NCBI GenBank assembly: GCA_900550965.1 | Contig: URUC01000013.1 | Location: 1 to 29,588 of the forward strand | From: an uncultured Collinsella sp. | GTDB taxonomy: Bacteria > Actinomycetota > Coriobacteriia > Coriobacteriales > Coriobacteriaceae | Direction of reading: 5' to 3' | Length of the DNA stretch: 29,588 nucleotides | Shown: in pieces, positions 17,626 to 24,749 of the stretch | Layout of the letters: each line of letters starts with the position of its first letter | How positions within the stretch are numbered: position 1 is the stretch's first letter | Translations under genes and position numbers: made by a program | The notes under the pieces: model-generated | Database searches by the model: none | What the model was told of the DNA's origin: nothing | What the model saw: only the letters and a program-made list of their open reading frames with translations

Positions 17626-20106
17626 CTACTCCACCGGCTTGAAGATGGTGGACTGGCCGAAGACGCTGCGGATGAGGGCTTTGGCCTCGTCCTCGGTCTG
17701 CGGGATGCTCGGGGCTGCACCCTGATGGCCGAAGGGGCCGCCCGCACCGGAGTTGGACTCCCAGGGAGCTGCAGGAGCGTCCTCCTCTTTGGGGGCAGTT
17801 GCAGCGGACTTGGGCGCGGACGCCGCACCCGGCACGTCGAACGGAGGCAGATCGTCCCCACCAGCATCGGCAACAAAACCGCCAACCATGGCATCGTCGT
17901 AGGGAACCTGCTCGGATTCCCATGGCGCAGACGGCGCGGCGGGCTGAGCCTTGGGAGCGGACGCGCGCTCGGGCGCTCGGGGCGCGGGCTCGGTCGGGAG
18001 CTTGCCCGTGGCAGGAGCGCCGGCGGGGTTGTCGGAGCGCAGCCAGGGGGCTTTGCCCAGGTCAGACGACTTGGGCGCGGGCGAGGCAGGCTTGGGCGCG
18101 GGTGTCGGAGCAGCCGGTTTGGCCATGACGGGCTTAGGCGCCGACGGGGTCGGCGCCGCTATCGGTGCTGCTTTTGGCTGCGTCGCGCTGGCGCTCGAGG
18201 ATGCAGGGGCCGCCGAGGACACGGGTTGCGGGTCCGCAGATACCGCAGCCCGTGCAGATGGAGAATGCTCCTCATGTTGAGGAGCCGGCGTGCCACCCCC
18301 ATCCAGGACATAGTCGACGGTACGACGACCGAAGACCGCACTGACTGTCGGCAGGACCACCGACTGCGTGTCGGCGCGTCCAAGCATCTTGATGGCAAAG
18401 GTCGAGCCCGCGGGGAACGAGACCGTGAGCCTGGAGCCGTCGTCAGCCGTGGCGCGGGCATTGAGCAAAAGCCCCGCGTAGGAAGCCTGACGCGCCTTGA
18501 CACGCTCGACAACCTCGGCCCATTTGCGCTGCAGCTCTCCGGCATCCTCGACCGCGGGCGTCTCGGCAGTACCGGCGGCGGCAACCTGGGCGGCATTGTT
18601 GGACTGGGGCTTAGGTGCCGGAGCGGTGGCAGGCGCGGGAGCCGCAACGGGCTGAGGCGTCGGAGTCGGCGCAGGCTGAGGTGCAGGCGCTGCAGGCTTG
18701 GAAGCTGACACGGACGCAGAACGGGACGCAGGCTGGGCAGCCGGAACAGCAGCACCACGGTCCCAAGGCATACCGCCCTGGCGCGCGGACGTAGCAGCGG
18801 GGGCAGCGGATGCCGCCGGAGCGGCAGCACGAGCGCCCGAAATTAGCGTCGGCTGTTGGGCAGCAGCGGGTACGGATGCTGCAGGCGCGGCGGCCTGAGC
18901 AGCAGCCACGCTCGCCGGCACGGCGCCGTTGGCAACCATGGCCTCCAAGCGGGCCACGCGCTCGGCCAATGCCTCAATCGTTAAATCGGCCTCGGGACGT
19001 GCCAGGCGCGTGCAGGCGATCTCGAGCACCAGGCGCACGTCGCTCGCGCCCCTCATCTCCAGTGCGGCATCGTCGAGCACCGTCAGCACACGGGCCAGGC
19101 GGTCGGCAGGATGCTCGCCAAAGGCAGCGGCCTCGGCAGCAAGCGCCTCGGCCTGCTCGGAGCCGCCCTCAAACAGCTCGGCACGGGCACCGGCAACGCA
19201 GGCAACGTACACGTCACGCACATGCGCCACCAGGTCGCGCGTCAGCTCCAGCAGGTCGTTTCCTTCCTCGACCTGCGCACGGATCAGTCCATAGAGCTCG
19301 GCAACATCGCGATCGGCAATGGCGCGGGAAAACTCGCCCAGAATCTGGTCCGAAACCTCGCCTAAAAGCGAGCGGGCGTCGTCCGCATGCACAGAACCGT
19401 TGCCAAAGACGCTCAGCTGCTCCAGCGCGGACAACGCGTCGCGCATACCGCCCTTGGCATGGCGCGCCACGATAGCCAGCGCCTCATCGTCGTAATCGAA
19501 GCCCTCCTGCTCGCACACGTATGCCAGGCGACGCTCGATATCCTCGTTGCCGATGCGATGGAAATCGAAACGCTGGCAGCGCGAGAGGATGGTCTCCAGA
19601 ATCTTTTGCGGGTCGGTGGTGCACAGCACAAAGATCACGTGTGCCGGCGGCTCCTCGAGCGTCTTGAGCAGCGCGTTGAACGCCGCCGTCGTGAGCATGT
19701 GGACCTCGTCGATGATATAGATCTTGTACTTGCCGCGCACCGGGGCAAAGTTGACGGAGTTGATGATTTCCTCGCGCACATTGTCCACGCCCGTGCGGGA
19801 GGCGGCATCGAGCTCGTAGACATCGGGGTGGTTACCCTCGGCAATGAGCTCGCACTCCTCGCAAGTACCGTCGGGCATGCAGCCGCTTGCACCCTCGGCG
19901 CGCGCCGCCTCGGCATTGCGGCACAGCAGCGCCTTGGCCAGAATGCGCGCCATGGTGGTCTTGCCCGTGCCGCGCGGTCCGCAGAACAGGTAGGCGTGGG
20001 ACAGGCGCCCCTCGGTGATGGCGTGCTCGAGCGTCGAGACGATATGCTGCTGGCCCACCACGGAGTCAAAGGTGAGCGGGCGATACTTTCGGTACAACGA
20101 TTCCAT
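17626..20106 (-). CDS. dnaX: DNA polymerase III subunits gamma/tau
   Basis: DnaX is the ATPase of the clamp loader that places the sliding clamp on DNA. The 826-residue protein opens MESLYRKYRPLTFDSVVGQ, with Walker A GPRGTGKT (43-50), a zinc module with Cys 62, 76, 82 and 85, Walker B IIDEVHML (131-138), LLKTLEEPP and the sensor/arginine-finger LSRCQRFDF. Domain III spans about 240-370. From about 395 it becomes a long Ala/Pro-rich linker interrupted by a folded tau-like segment (about 520-620), ending in a conserved-looking tail. The ATG at 20106 follows GGGGGAG; 37 in-frame codons upstream are not DnaX-like. I saw no clear slippery sequence, so a separate gamma form is not supported. Longer than enterobacterial DnaX mainly through the linker. 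Confidence 0.95.
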   Translation of the reverse strand: MESLYRKYRPLTFDSVVGQQHIVSTLEHAITEGRLSHAYLFCGPRGTGKTTMARILAKALLCRNAEAARAEGASGCMPDGTCEECELIAEGNHPDVYELDAASRTGVDNVREEIINSVNFAPVRGKYKIYIIDEVHMLTTAAFNALLKTLEEPPAHVIFVLCTTDPQKILETILSRCQRFDFHRIGNEDIERRLAYVCEQEGFDYDDEALAIVARHAKGGMRDALSALEQLSVFGNGSVHADDARSLLGEVSDQILGEFSRAIADRDVAELYGLIRAQVEEGNDLLELTRDLVAHVRDVYVACVAGARAELFEGGSEQAEALAAEAAAFGEHPADRLARVLTVLDDAALEMRGASDVRLVLEIACTRLARPEADLTIEALAERVARLEAMVANGAVPASVAAAQAAAPAASVPAAAQQPTLISGARAAAPAASAAPAATSARQGGMPWDRGAAVPAAQPASRSASVSASKPAAPAPQPAPTPTPQPVAAPAPATAPAPKPQSNNAAQVAAAGTAETPAVEDAGELQRKWAEVVERVKARQASYAGLLLNARATADDGSRLTVSFPAGSTFAIKMLGRADTQSVVLPTVSAVFGRRTVDYVLDGGGTPAPQHEEHSPSARAAVSADPQPVSSAAPASSSASATQPKAAPIAAPTPSAPKPVMAKPAAPTPAPKPASPAPKSSDLGKAPWLRSDNPAGAPATGKLPTEPAPRAPERASAPKAQPAAPSAPWESEQVPYDDAMVGGFVADAGGDDLPPFDVPGAASAPKSAATAPKEEDAPAAPWESNSGAGGPFGHQGAAPSIPQTEDEAKALIRSVFGQSTIFKPVE

Positions 20107-20222
20107 GGGTGCTCCCCCGGGTATACTGAGTCTTGTTGCCGCGGCGGCCATGCGGTCGCACGGCATACTGCATTCCATAATAACCCGTACGGCGAGCCCG
20201 CCGCGATAGGAGTCCAAAGAGC

Positions 20223-20939
20223 ATGGCAGACGCAGAGAGCAACCTCGTTCCCTCCGAAGCAGCCGACCAGGTCGAGGTCGCGCTCGAGGAGCAGGCCGCA
20301 GCCGACGACGGCATCCTGTACCTCAACGAGTACCAATACGAAAACGACCTCGTCACCGACTTCGCCCGCCTGGTCGCCTCGCCCAGGCGTCGCGGCTCGC
20401 TGTATGTCGCCGCGGCAATTGCCGCGCTCATCGGCATCGGCATGCTGGTGGCCGGCGGCAACTGGATCAAGTTTGGCGTCGTCTTGATCGTATTCGGCGC
20501 CTTTTTGGCCTGGTGGAGCAAAAACCTGCACCACACCCTCGCCCGCGACTTTATCGACGCCGTTGAGGCCGACGAGTCCATGGGTGGCCGCTATCGCCGC
20601 GTCGCCGCCAACGAGGACGGCCTGATGGTTTGGGGCACGAGCGGCAAGTCGCAGTTCTTCCCGTTTGAAAAGCTCGACCACGTGCTCGACGGCGAGCGCA
20701 TCTTTGTGGCCATGTTCGCCGACCAGGGCGTGACGATCCCTAAGGACACCTTTGTCCGCGGCGATGCCGAGCAGTTCGGTCCCTTCCTTAAGGCGCGCAT
20801 CAACAAAAAACTCCGCATCGAGACCAAACGCAAGAAGATGAAGGCAGAAAAGGCCGCTGCCGAAGCAAAACAGGGCGACAAGCCCCAGGAGACCAAGGGC
20901 AAGCAGCGCAAGCAGAAGAAGAGCAAGAAGAAGCGGTAG
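20223..20939 (+). CDS. YcxB-like membrane protein
   Basis: The 238-residue protein has an acidic N-terminus, two closely spaced membrane helices (about 59-77 and 80-97, LYVAAAIAALIGIGMLV and FGVVLIVFGAFLAWW), then a soluble domain with GLMVWGTSGKSQFFPFEKLDHVLDGE, resembling the YcxB-type C-terminal domain, whose role is unknown. The tail from about 195 is extremely Lys/Gln-rich and presumably contacts nucleic acid or acidic lipids. AGGAG lies 10 bases before the ATG. It is divergent from dnaX with 116 bases between starts, so the two promoters share that gap. Confidence 0.8.
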   Translation: MADAESNLVPSEAADQVEVALEEQAAADDGILYLNEYQYENDLVTDFARLVASPRRRGSLYVAAAIAALIGIGMLVAGGNWIKFGVVLIVFGAFLAWWSKNLHHTLARDFIDAVEADESMGGRYRRVAANEDGLMVWGTSGKSQFFPFEKLDHVLDGERIFVAMFADQGVTIPKDTFVRGDAEQFGPFLKARINKKLRIETKRKKMKAEKAAAEAKQGDKPQETKGKQRKQKKSKKKR

Positions 20940-20955
20940 GCCGGCCGACACCGAA

Positions 20956-21007
20956 GGCGCCTCGTCCCGCGCCCGATTCCGGGCCGGGGCGCCTGGAATC
21001 GGGCGCG
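20956..21007. terminator. Interlocking hairpins between convergent genes
   Basis: CGCGCCCGATTCC (20968-20980) pairs perfectly over 13 bp with 20995-21007. A second pair, AGGCGCC (20956-20962) with GGCGCCT (20988-20994), interleaves with the first, so the two cannot form as simple nested hairpins. Without a T-run, but placed between the converging 20223 and 21045 genes, it probably ends transcription from both sides. Confidence 0.55.
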
Positions 21008-21044
21008 CGTACCGCCAATGGACCCGTTTTGCCTTGCTCTCGAG

Positions 21045-21713
21045 CTATTTCACTTCAAACCTTAAGAGCCTCCGCTCCGGCAGATCGGTCATCTTCATCG
21101 TGTAAGTCCCGGGAAATGCTTTCTCAAAACGGACGGTCTCGTAACCTTCGAAATAGTCGTTGGTGTTCTGCATCATAAATGGGACGAGCAACTCGTTTTC
21201 TGCCCCAACCTCCACGGCAAACGCAGCAGAGCCGCCAAGGACCGGCATGGCTTGCGTTATCAGATCGGTATTGACTACAAAATCATAGTTTGGCGCAGAC
21301 TCCGGAACCAGATGCCAAACATACGCTTTGATTCCACCGTCGATATTATCCCTATTTCTGACACGCATCTTTACGGCGATAACGCACGTGATGTCGGCAT
21401 CCTTCAGTCTCGTTTTCGTATCCACGGTGCCATATTTTGAATAATCGTCATGTGCTCGTTTGAGATACTCGCGCGGCGTGAGCAACTCTGCCCCGTCTAT
21501 GCAAAACGAATACCCATCAGTCACCACATCCTTCGACCCCAGAAACGCTCCATCCATCGAGAGCCATTCGCCCTCCGCGTAATATTTCTCAGGAATGACC
21601 GTCCGGTTCCCGTTAACGACGCTCACCCTCATGCCCGCAAGGCCGGCAGCAGCACAGCAAAAAAGCGCGAGCGCCGATCTTCTCGTCCACAGGGTCTTCT
21701 TCATCGCGCTCAC
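21045..21713 (-). CDS. Exported hypothetical protein, last gene of the ABC cluster
   Basis: The 222-residue protein starts MSAMKKTLWTRRSALALF with a basic stretch then a hydrophobic helix (to about 28), a signal peptide or anchor. The rest is a beta-rich external domain with YYAEGEWLSMDGAFLG, a mid-region of conserved-looking Asp/Tyr residues and a C-terminal YTMKMTDLPERR. It reminds me of DUF5028-type proteins, which I cannot confirm. It starts at GTG 21713, overlapping the ABC ATPase stop as GTGA, or at ATG 21704, nine bases later; GAAAGG upstream suits the second better. Coupling to the ABC genes suggests a partner in export, binding or self-protection. Confidence 0.75.
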   Translation of the reverse strand: MSAMKKTLWTRRSALALFCCAAAGLAGMRVSVVNGNRTVIPEKYYAEGEWLSMDGAFLGSKDVVTDGYSFCIDGAELLTPREYLKRAHDDYSKYGTVDTKTRLKDADITCVIAVKMRVRNRDNIDGGIKAYVWHLVPESAPNYDFVVNTDLITQAMPVLGGSAAFAVEVGAENELLVPFMMQNTNDYFEGYETVRFEKAFPGTYTMKMTDLPERRLLRFEVK

Positions 21714-22354
21714 GACCTTTCCCGAACTTTCACAACGGCACCGTCGCGCATGCAGTAAACCCGATCGGCCAGTTCCTCGAGCACCTCTCCGTCATGGCTG
21801 GACAGAAGGACCTCACGACCCGTTGATGCCGCCATCGCCACAACGCGCTTGAGCATTTCAACGCCCGCTTCGTCGAGGGCATTCGTTGGCTCATCGAGAA
21901 CAAGCAGCTTCGGCTTCTCCATAATTGCCGCAGCTATCCCCAGACGCTGCTTCATCCCAAGCGAGTATGCTCGGAACTTCTTTTTTTCGTCTGCATCGAG
22001 CCCCACGAGCCGCAGGGCAGAGCGAATGTCCTCGGGGGTGGCAACGCCCTTGATCTGAGCGATGAACTTCAGATTGTCGTAGCCAGACAGATATCCCAAA
22101 AAGGAAGGCGCCTCGATCAACATCCCCAGACTCGGCGGGAACGAGATGTCCGCCCCAAGCCTTTGGCCATCGATAGAGATTTCGCCTTCGGTAGGCTTGA
22201 TCAACCCGCAAACCGCTCGCATGAGCATGGTCTTACCCGAACCGTTTATCCCCTGAAGCCCGACCACAGTCCCAGGGTCAACCTCGATGGACACGTTGCG
22301 CAGGACATCGTTTTTACCCATGCGCTTCGATACGCCCCTTACGATCACACTCAT
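21710..22354 (-). CDS. ABC transporter ATP-binding protein
   Basis: The 214-residue nucleotide-binding subunit shows Walker A GINGSGKT, Q-loop region LIEAPSFLGYLSG, the ABC signature YSLGMKQRLG (LSGGQ variant), Walker B LLVLDEPTNALDE and H-loop LLSSHD. The sequence style (LGMKQRLGIA, short length) is that of the BcrA/CcmA-like group used for antibiotic, bacteriocin or lantibiotic export and immunity. The start is the ATG at 22354 overlapping the upstream stop codon as ATGA; 21 further upstream codons belong to the overlapped permease frame. With the two permeases at 22351 and 23187 it forms a complete transporter. Confidence 0.94.
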   Translation of the reverse strand: MSVIVRGVSKRMGKNDVLRNVSIEVDPGTVVGLQGINGSGKTMLMRAVCGLIKPTEGEISIDGQRLGADISFPPSLGMLIEAPSFLGYLSGYDNLKFIAQIKGVATPEDIRSALRLVGLDADEKKKFRAYSLGMKQRLGIAAAIMEKPKLLVLDEPTNALDEAGVEMLKRVVAMAASTGREVLLSSHDGEVLEELADRVYCMRDGAVVKVRERS

Positions 22355-23187
22355 ATCTTGTCCCCCTTTTCTATAAGGTCGGCCCTTCGAAACCACAGTC
22401 CACCCAACGATAGGCATAACGACATAAGCCCAATTGATGACAAGACACTCGAGCCCGCCGCGATTCCCTCTTTGACAATTCCACCCCAGCGCAACAGCAT
22501 CAAGGCGTTACCCAATAGCGCCCAATGTCGTGCATATGCCGAGCAGATCAGGTAGCTCATTAAAACCACAAACGAGACTGACGACCCAAGCACAAACCCA
22601 ACCGCTGCCTGCGCAAACGCAAGCGCCTCAAAAGCAAATAAGAGACCTATGAAAAACGGCAGCGCATCTGCCTCGGCAGCTTTGAGAAACCACGGCGCCA
22701 AATTAGCCAGTTGAAGCGACTCACCATGAATGACCGCGCTGAACGAGGAGCTCACCACCAAGCTCCAAATCACAACAGAGCAAACCACCACGAGCAGTGA
22801 AAATGCCGTTACTGCCGCCACCAAGATAAAACGCGAGACCCACCAAAGGGTTCTTGCCCGGCATCGAACAAGCGCTTGCAAACCAAACCCGTGCAACGAT
22901 TCGGTCGGATAGTCGAGTGTTGTATAGAGAATAAGCAGAATGAGAAATAGCCATCCTAGCGGAGGCACAAACATGACCCCGGGCCTAGGCTCAAACGGAG
23001 CAGATCCGGCAAACACGAGCGCAAGATTATCCGCAAACCCCAAGGTATCCGTTCTAACCCCATACACAGAAGACAATCCGTAGGCGTACACCAAGTTCGC
23101 AACGGTCACTGCCGCAATTGCAATAAAAGTGATGATGTTCTTCTTCAAAACGGTCCTCAGGTCCGCGGCGACCAGCCTAAACAGCAT
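22351..23187 (-). CDS. ABC transporter permease, second subunit
   Basis: The 278-residue protein has about six membrane helices (for example IITFIAIAAVTVANLVYA, WLFLILLILYT, FILVAAVTAFSLLVVVCSVVIW, ALPFFIGLLFAFEALAFAQAAVGFVLG), the layout of ABC-2 type permeases. It starts at ATG 23187, whose A is the last base of the upstream permease stop (TGATG overlap); GAGGTGG serves as ribosome site. Its stop overlaps the ATPase start. It is partner to 23187-24068 and the ATPase. Confidence 0.85.
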   Translation of the reverse strand: MLFRLVAADLRTVLKKNIITFIAIAAVTVANLVYAYGLSSVYGVRTDTLGFADNLALVFAGSAPFEPRPGVMFVPPLGWLFLILLILYTTLDYPTESLHGFGLQALVRCRARTLWWVSRFILVAAVTAFSLLVVVCSVVIWSLVVSSSFSAVIHGESLQLANLAPWFLKAAEADALPFFIGLLFAFEALAFAQAAVGFVLGSSVSFVVLMSYLICSAYARHWALLGNALMLLRWGGIVKEGIAAGSSVLSSIGLMSLCLSLGGLWFRRADLIEKGDKI

Positions 23188-24068
23188 CAGACCACCTCGC
23201 GTCTTTTCCACGCCCCAGAAAAAGCCAACGAAGCAAGGGTCAATAATATGATTTCCGCAAAACCGGCTCGAATGTCTGGCCAGTTATTCAGCGATTCCGA
23301 CCTGATGCTGTTGAGGATATTGCAGTTAAACCCCACACAAGCCATTACGCCGAAGATCCAGCCATTTGCAAAATGCCACGCAACCATTAGCAGATACGGG
23401 ACAATTATCGCTTTGATTCTGCTACGAAACAAAATTGAGAAGCCAGTTACAGCCATGGATAAAGTCCCGAGCGTGACAGCATCGAACAGCGTGTATGCGA
23501 GCACATATGACAAAGGATGCGAATAAAATAGACCGGAGAAGTAGCTATGCAGGTAAAGTCCTACGTAAGTCGACTCATCGACCCGAGGAAGATACGCAGG
23601 AAAAAGCATCGAGACGATCAGGAAATTGACGAGCAGAGGAATGGCAGTCACTGTAAACGCGGAGAGGAAAGCAGACAGCATCTTTACGTTCACGTACGCC
23701 TTTCTGGAAACGCGCGTGCATATCTGCATGTCATAACCACTCAAACGCTCAAAGAGACACGACCAAGATCCAGCCAACATTGCAAGCAGGGGCAGTGCAT
23801 AGAAAAACACCGACGCAGACAGTGGCGCGTTCGCGCTCACAACAATCCAGTTACCGAAGCTGCTTTCACGTGTTTGACCGAGATAATTTTCGGCTTGCAC
23901 GCCAACGCCGTAACCAAAAGAAAGAAGGTTGTGGCGCTCTTTTTCCAAATTTGCCCACGGCTCCAGCGCGGCAGCTATTGCAACTGCGACCGCAATCAAG
24001 AGAGCAAGGATAAAAGCTGGACGTCTAATCGTTTTCGACAGTTCGTATCTTGCGAGCTTTTGGTTCAT
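23187..24068 (-). CDS. ABC transporter permease, first subunit
   Basis: The 293-residue protein begins with a basic cytoplasmic segment (MNQKLARYELSKTIRRP) and then about six membrane helices, with a large external loop after helix 1 (about 40-85) as is common in bacteriocin-immunity ABC-2 permeases. The ATG at 24068 follows GGGGGAGGAGG at a 3-4 base gap; in-frame Met 18 codons upstream lacks a site. It overlaps the second permease by one base. About 50 bases separate it from the secreted DUF2712-like gene. Confidence 0.86.
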   Translation of the reverse strand: MNQKLARYELSKTIRRPAFILALLIAVAVAIAAALEPWANLEKERHNLLSFGYGVGVQAENYLGQTRESSFGNWIVVSANAPLSASVFFYALPLLAMLAGSWSCLFERLSGYDMQICTRVSRKAYVNVKMLSAFLSAFTVTAIPLLVNFLIVSMLFPAYLPRVDESTYVGLYLHSYFSGLFYSHPLSYVLAYTLFDAVTLGTLSMAVTGFSILFRSRIKAIIVPYLLMVAWHFANGWIFGVMACVGFNCNILNSIRSESLNNWPDIRAGFAEIILLTLASLAFSGAWKRREVV

Positions 24069-24122
24069 ACGTCCTCCTCCCCCTTCCGACCCAGAAAGCC
24101 GGAAGGGAGCCATTTCAAACAA

Positions 24123-24635
24123 CTATGCGGGAAGCTTGTGGAAATGCCCGACGCAGTCGGGGCTCCATACGCCAATAACAGTGCCGTAGCCAGACTCCGC
24201 CCATGCAGTCAGTCGCGCCGCAGATCGCCCGTTCTCACGGACGAGGTTATACATTTCCCACTGTCCCTTGTGATTCGAACGATACGTTCCCTGAGTACAA
24301 TTCATGCTGCCGCTACCGCTTGTGTTATACGCACCGTCTGTATATAACCGAAGCGGATTTCCCGTATGGCCCTGGATATCCAGATAGAGCGATGAGGAAT
24401 CATCCTTTTGACGGTAGCCAGTTGCACTCGTCCCGGCACATTGAAAACTAAATGCCTTATCGGCATTGTTCGTACAGGTCGTAATTCCCGTATCGGCGTT
24501 TTGAGTAATGCTGGAAACCTGAGAGGTGTCAAACTCCTCTTGTGCAAACGATGCAGCGGGAACCCCTAGGGACAGACCAGCTGCAATCACCAAGCCGACT
24601 CCGATTCGAGCAATAGCGCTCCTTGGCTTAATCAT
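24123..24635 (-). CDS. Secreted four-cysteine DUF2712-like protein
   Basis: The 170-residue protein has a clear signal peptide (basic MIKPRSAIARIG, hydrophobic core, likely cleavage ASFA|QEE after residue 31). The mature part has four Cys (54, 66, 113, 161), enough for two disulfides, and aromatic/Ser/Gly-rich strands such as ATGYRQKDDSSSLYLDI and WEMYNLVREN, with AWAESGYGTVIGVWSP near the end. The YRQ...LY pattern recalls DUF2712 secreted proteins often found beside ABC transporters; this is memory, not a search. Start: ATG 24635 with GGAG 6 bases upstream; an in-frame TTG four codons earlier overlaps that site. Candidate bacteriocin-like effector or envelope-stress peptide; function unproven. 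Confidence 0.75.
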   Translation of the reverse strand: MIKPRSAIARIGVGLVIAAGLSLGVPAASFAQEEFDTSQVSSITQNADTGITTCTNNADKAFSFQCAGTSATGYRQKDDSSSLYLDIQGHTGNPLRLYTDGAYNTSGSGSMNCTQGTYRSNHKGQWEMYNLVRENGRSAARLTAWAESGYGTVIGVWSPDCVGHFHKLPA

Positions 24636-24664
24636 GGCCTTCTCCAATCAAAAGCGGTTAACAA

Positions 24665-24676
24665 TGCGTCGACGCA
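24665..24676. promoter_or_regulatory. 12-bp palindrome upstream of the secreted-peptide gene
   Basis: TGCGTCGACGCA is a perfect 12-bp palindrome in the leader of the DUF2712-like gene, 30 bases before its start. It may be a hairpin or a binding site. Confidence 0.3.
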
Positions 24677-24708
24677 CGGCAACCTTCGCATGAATAGAGA
24701 AAGATGTC

Positions 24709-24749
24709 TGTAAACACCCGCTATTGAGTTGATTGCTCAGGCGTTTACA
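24709..24749. promoter_or_regulatory. Inverted TGTAAACRCC half-sites, likely regulator binding site
   Basis: TGTAAACACC (24709-24718) and GGCGTTTACA (24740-24749) are inverted copies matching at 9 of 10 bases, with centres 31 bases apart, about three DNA turns. They lie between the LuxR-type regulator and the secreted-peptide gene. The left one includes TTTACA on the minus strand, a possible -35. A good candidate operator for the adjacent regulator. Confidence 0.5.

Noticed and set aside
17626..20106. Programmed frameshift producing a gamma form of DnaX
   Set aside because: No A-rich slippery heptamer with a following hairpin was seen in the G/C-rich linker.
19635..20951. 438-codon minus-strand frame across dnaX and the YcxB-like gene
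   Set aside because: It is antisense to one real gene and out of frame with the other; composition is unnatural.
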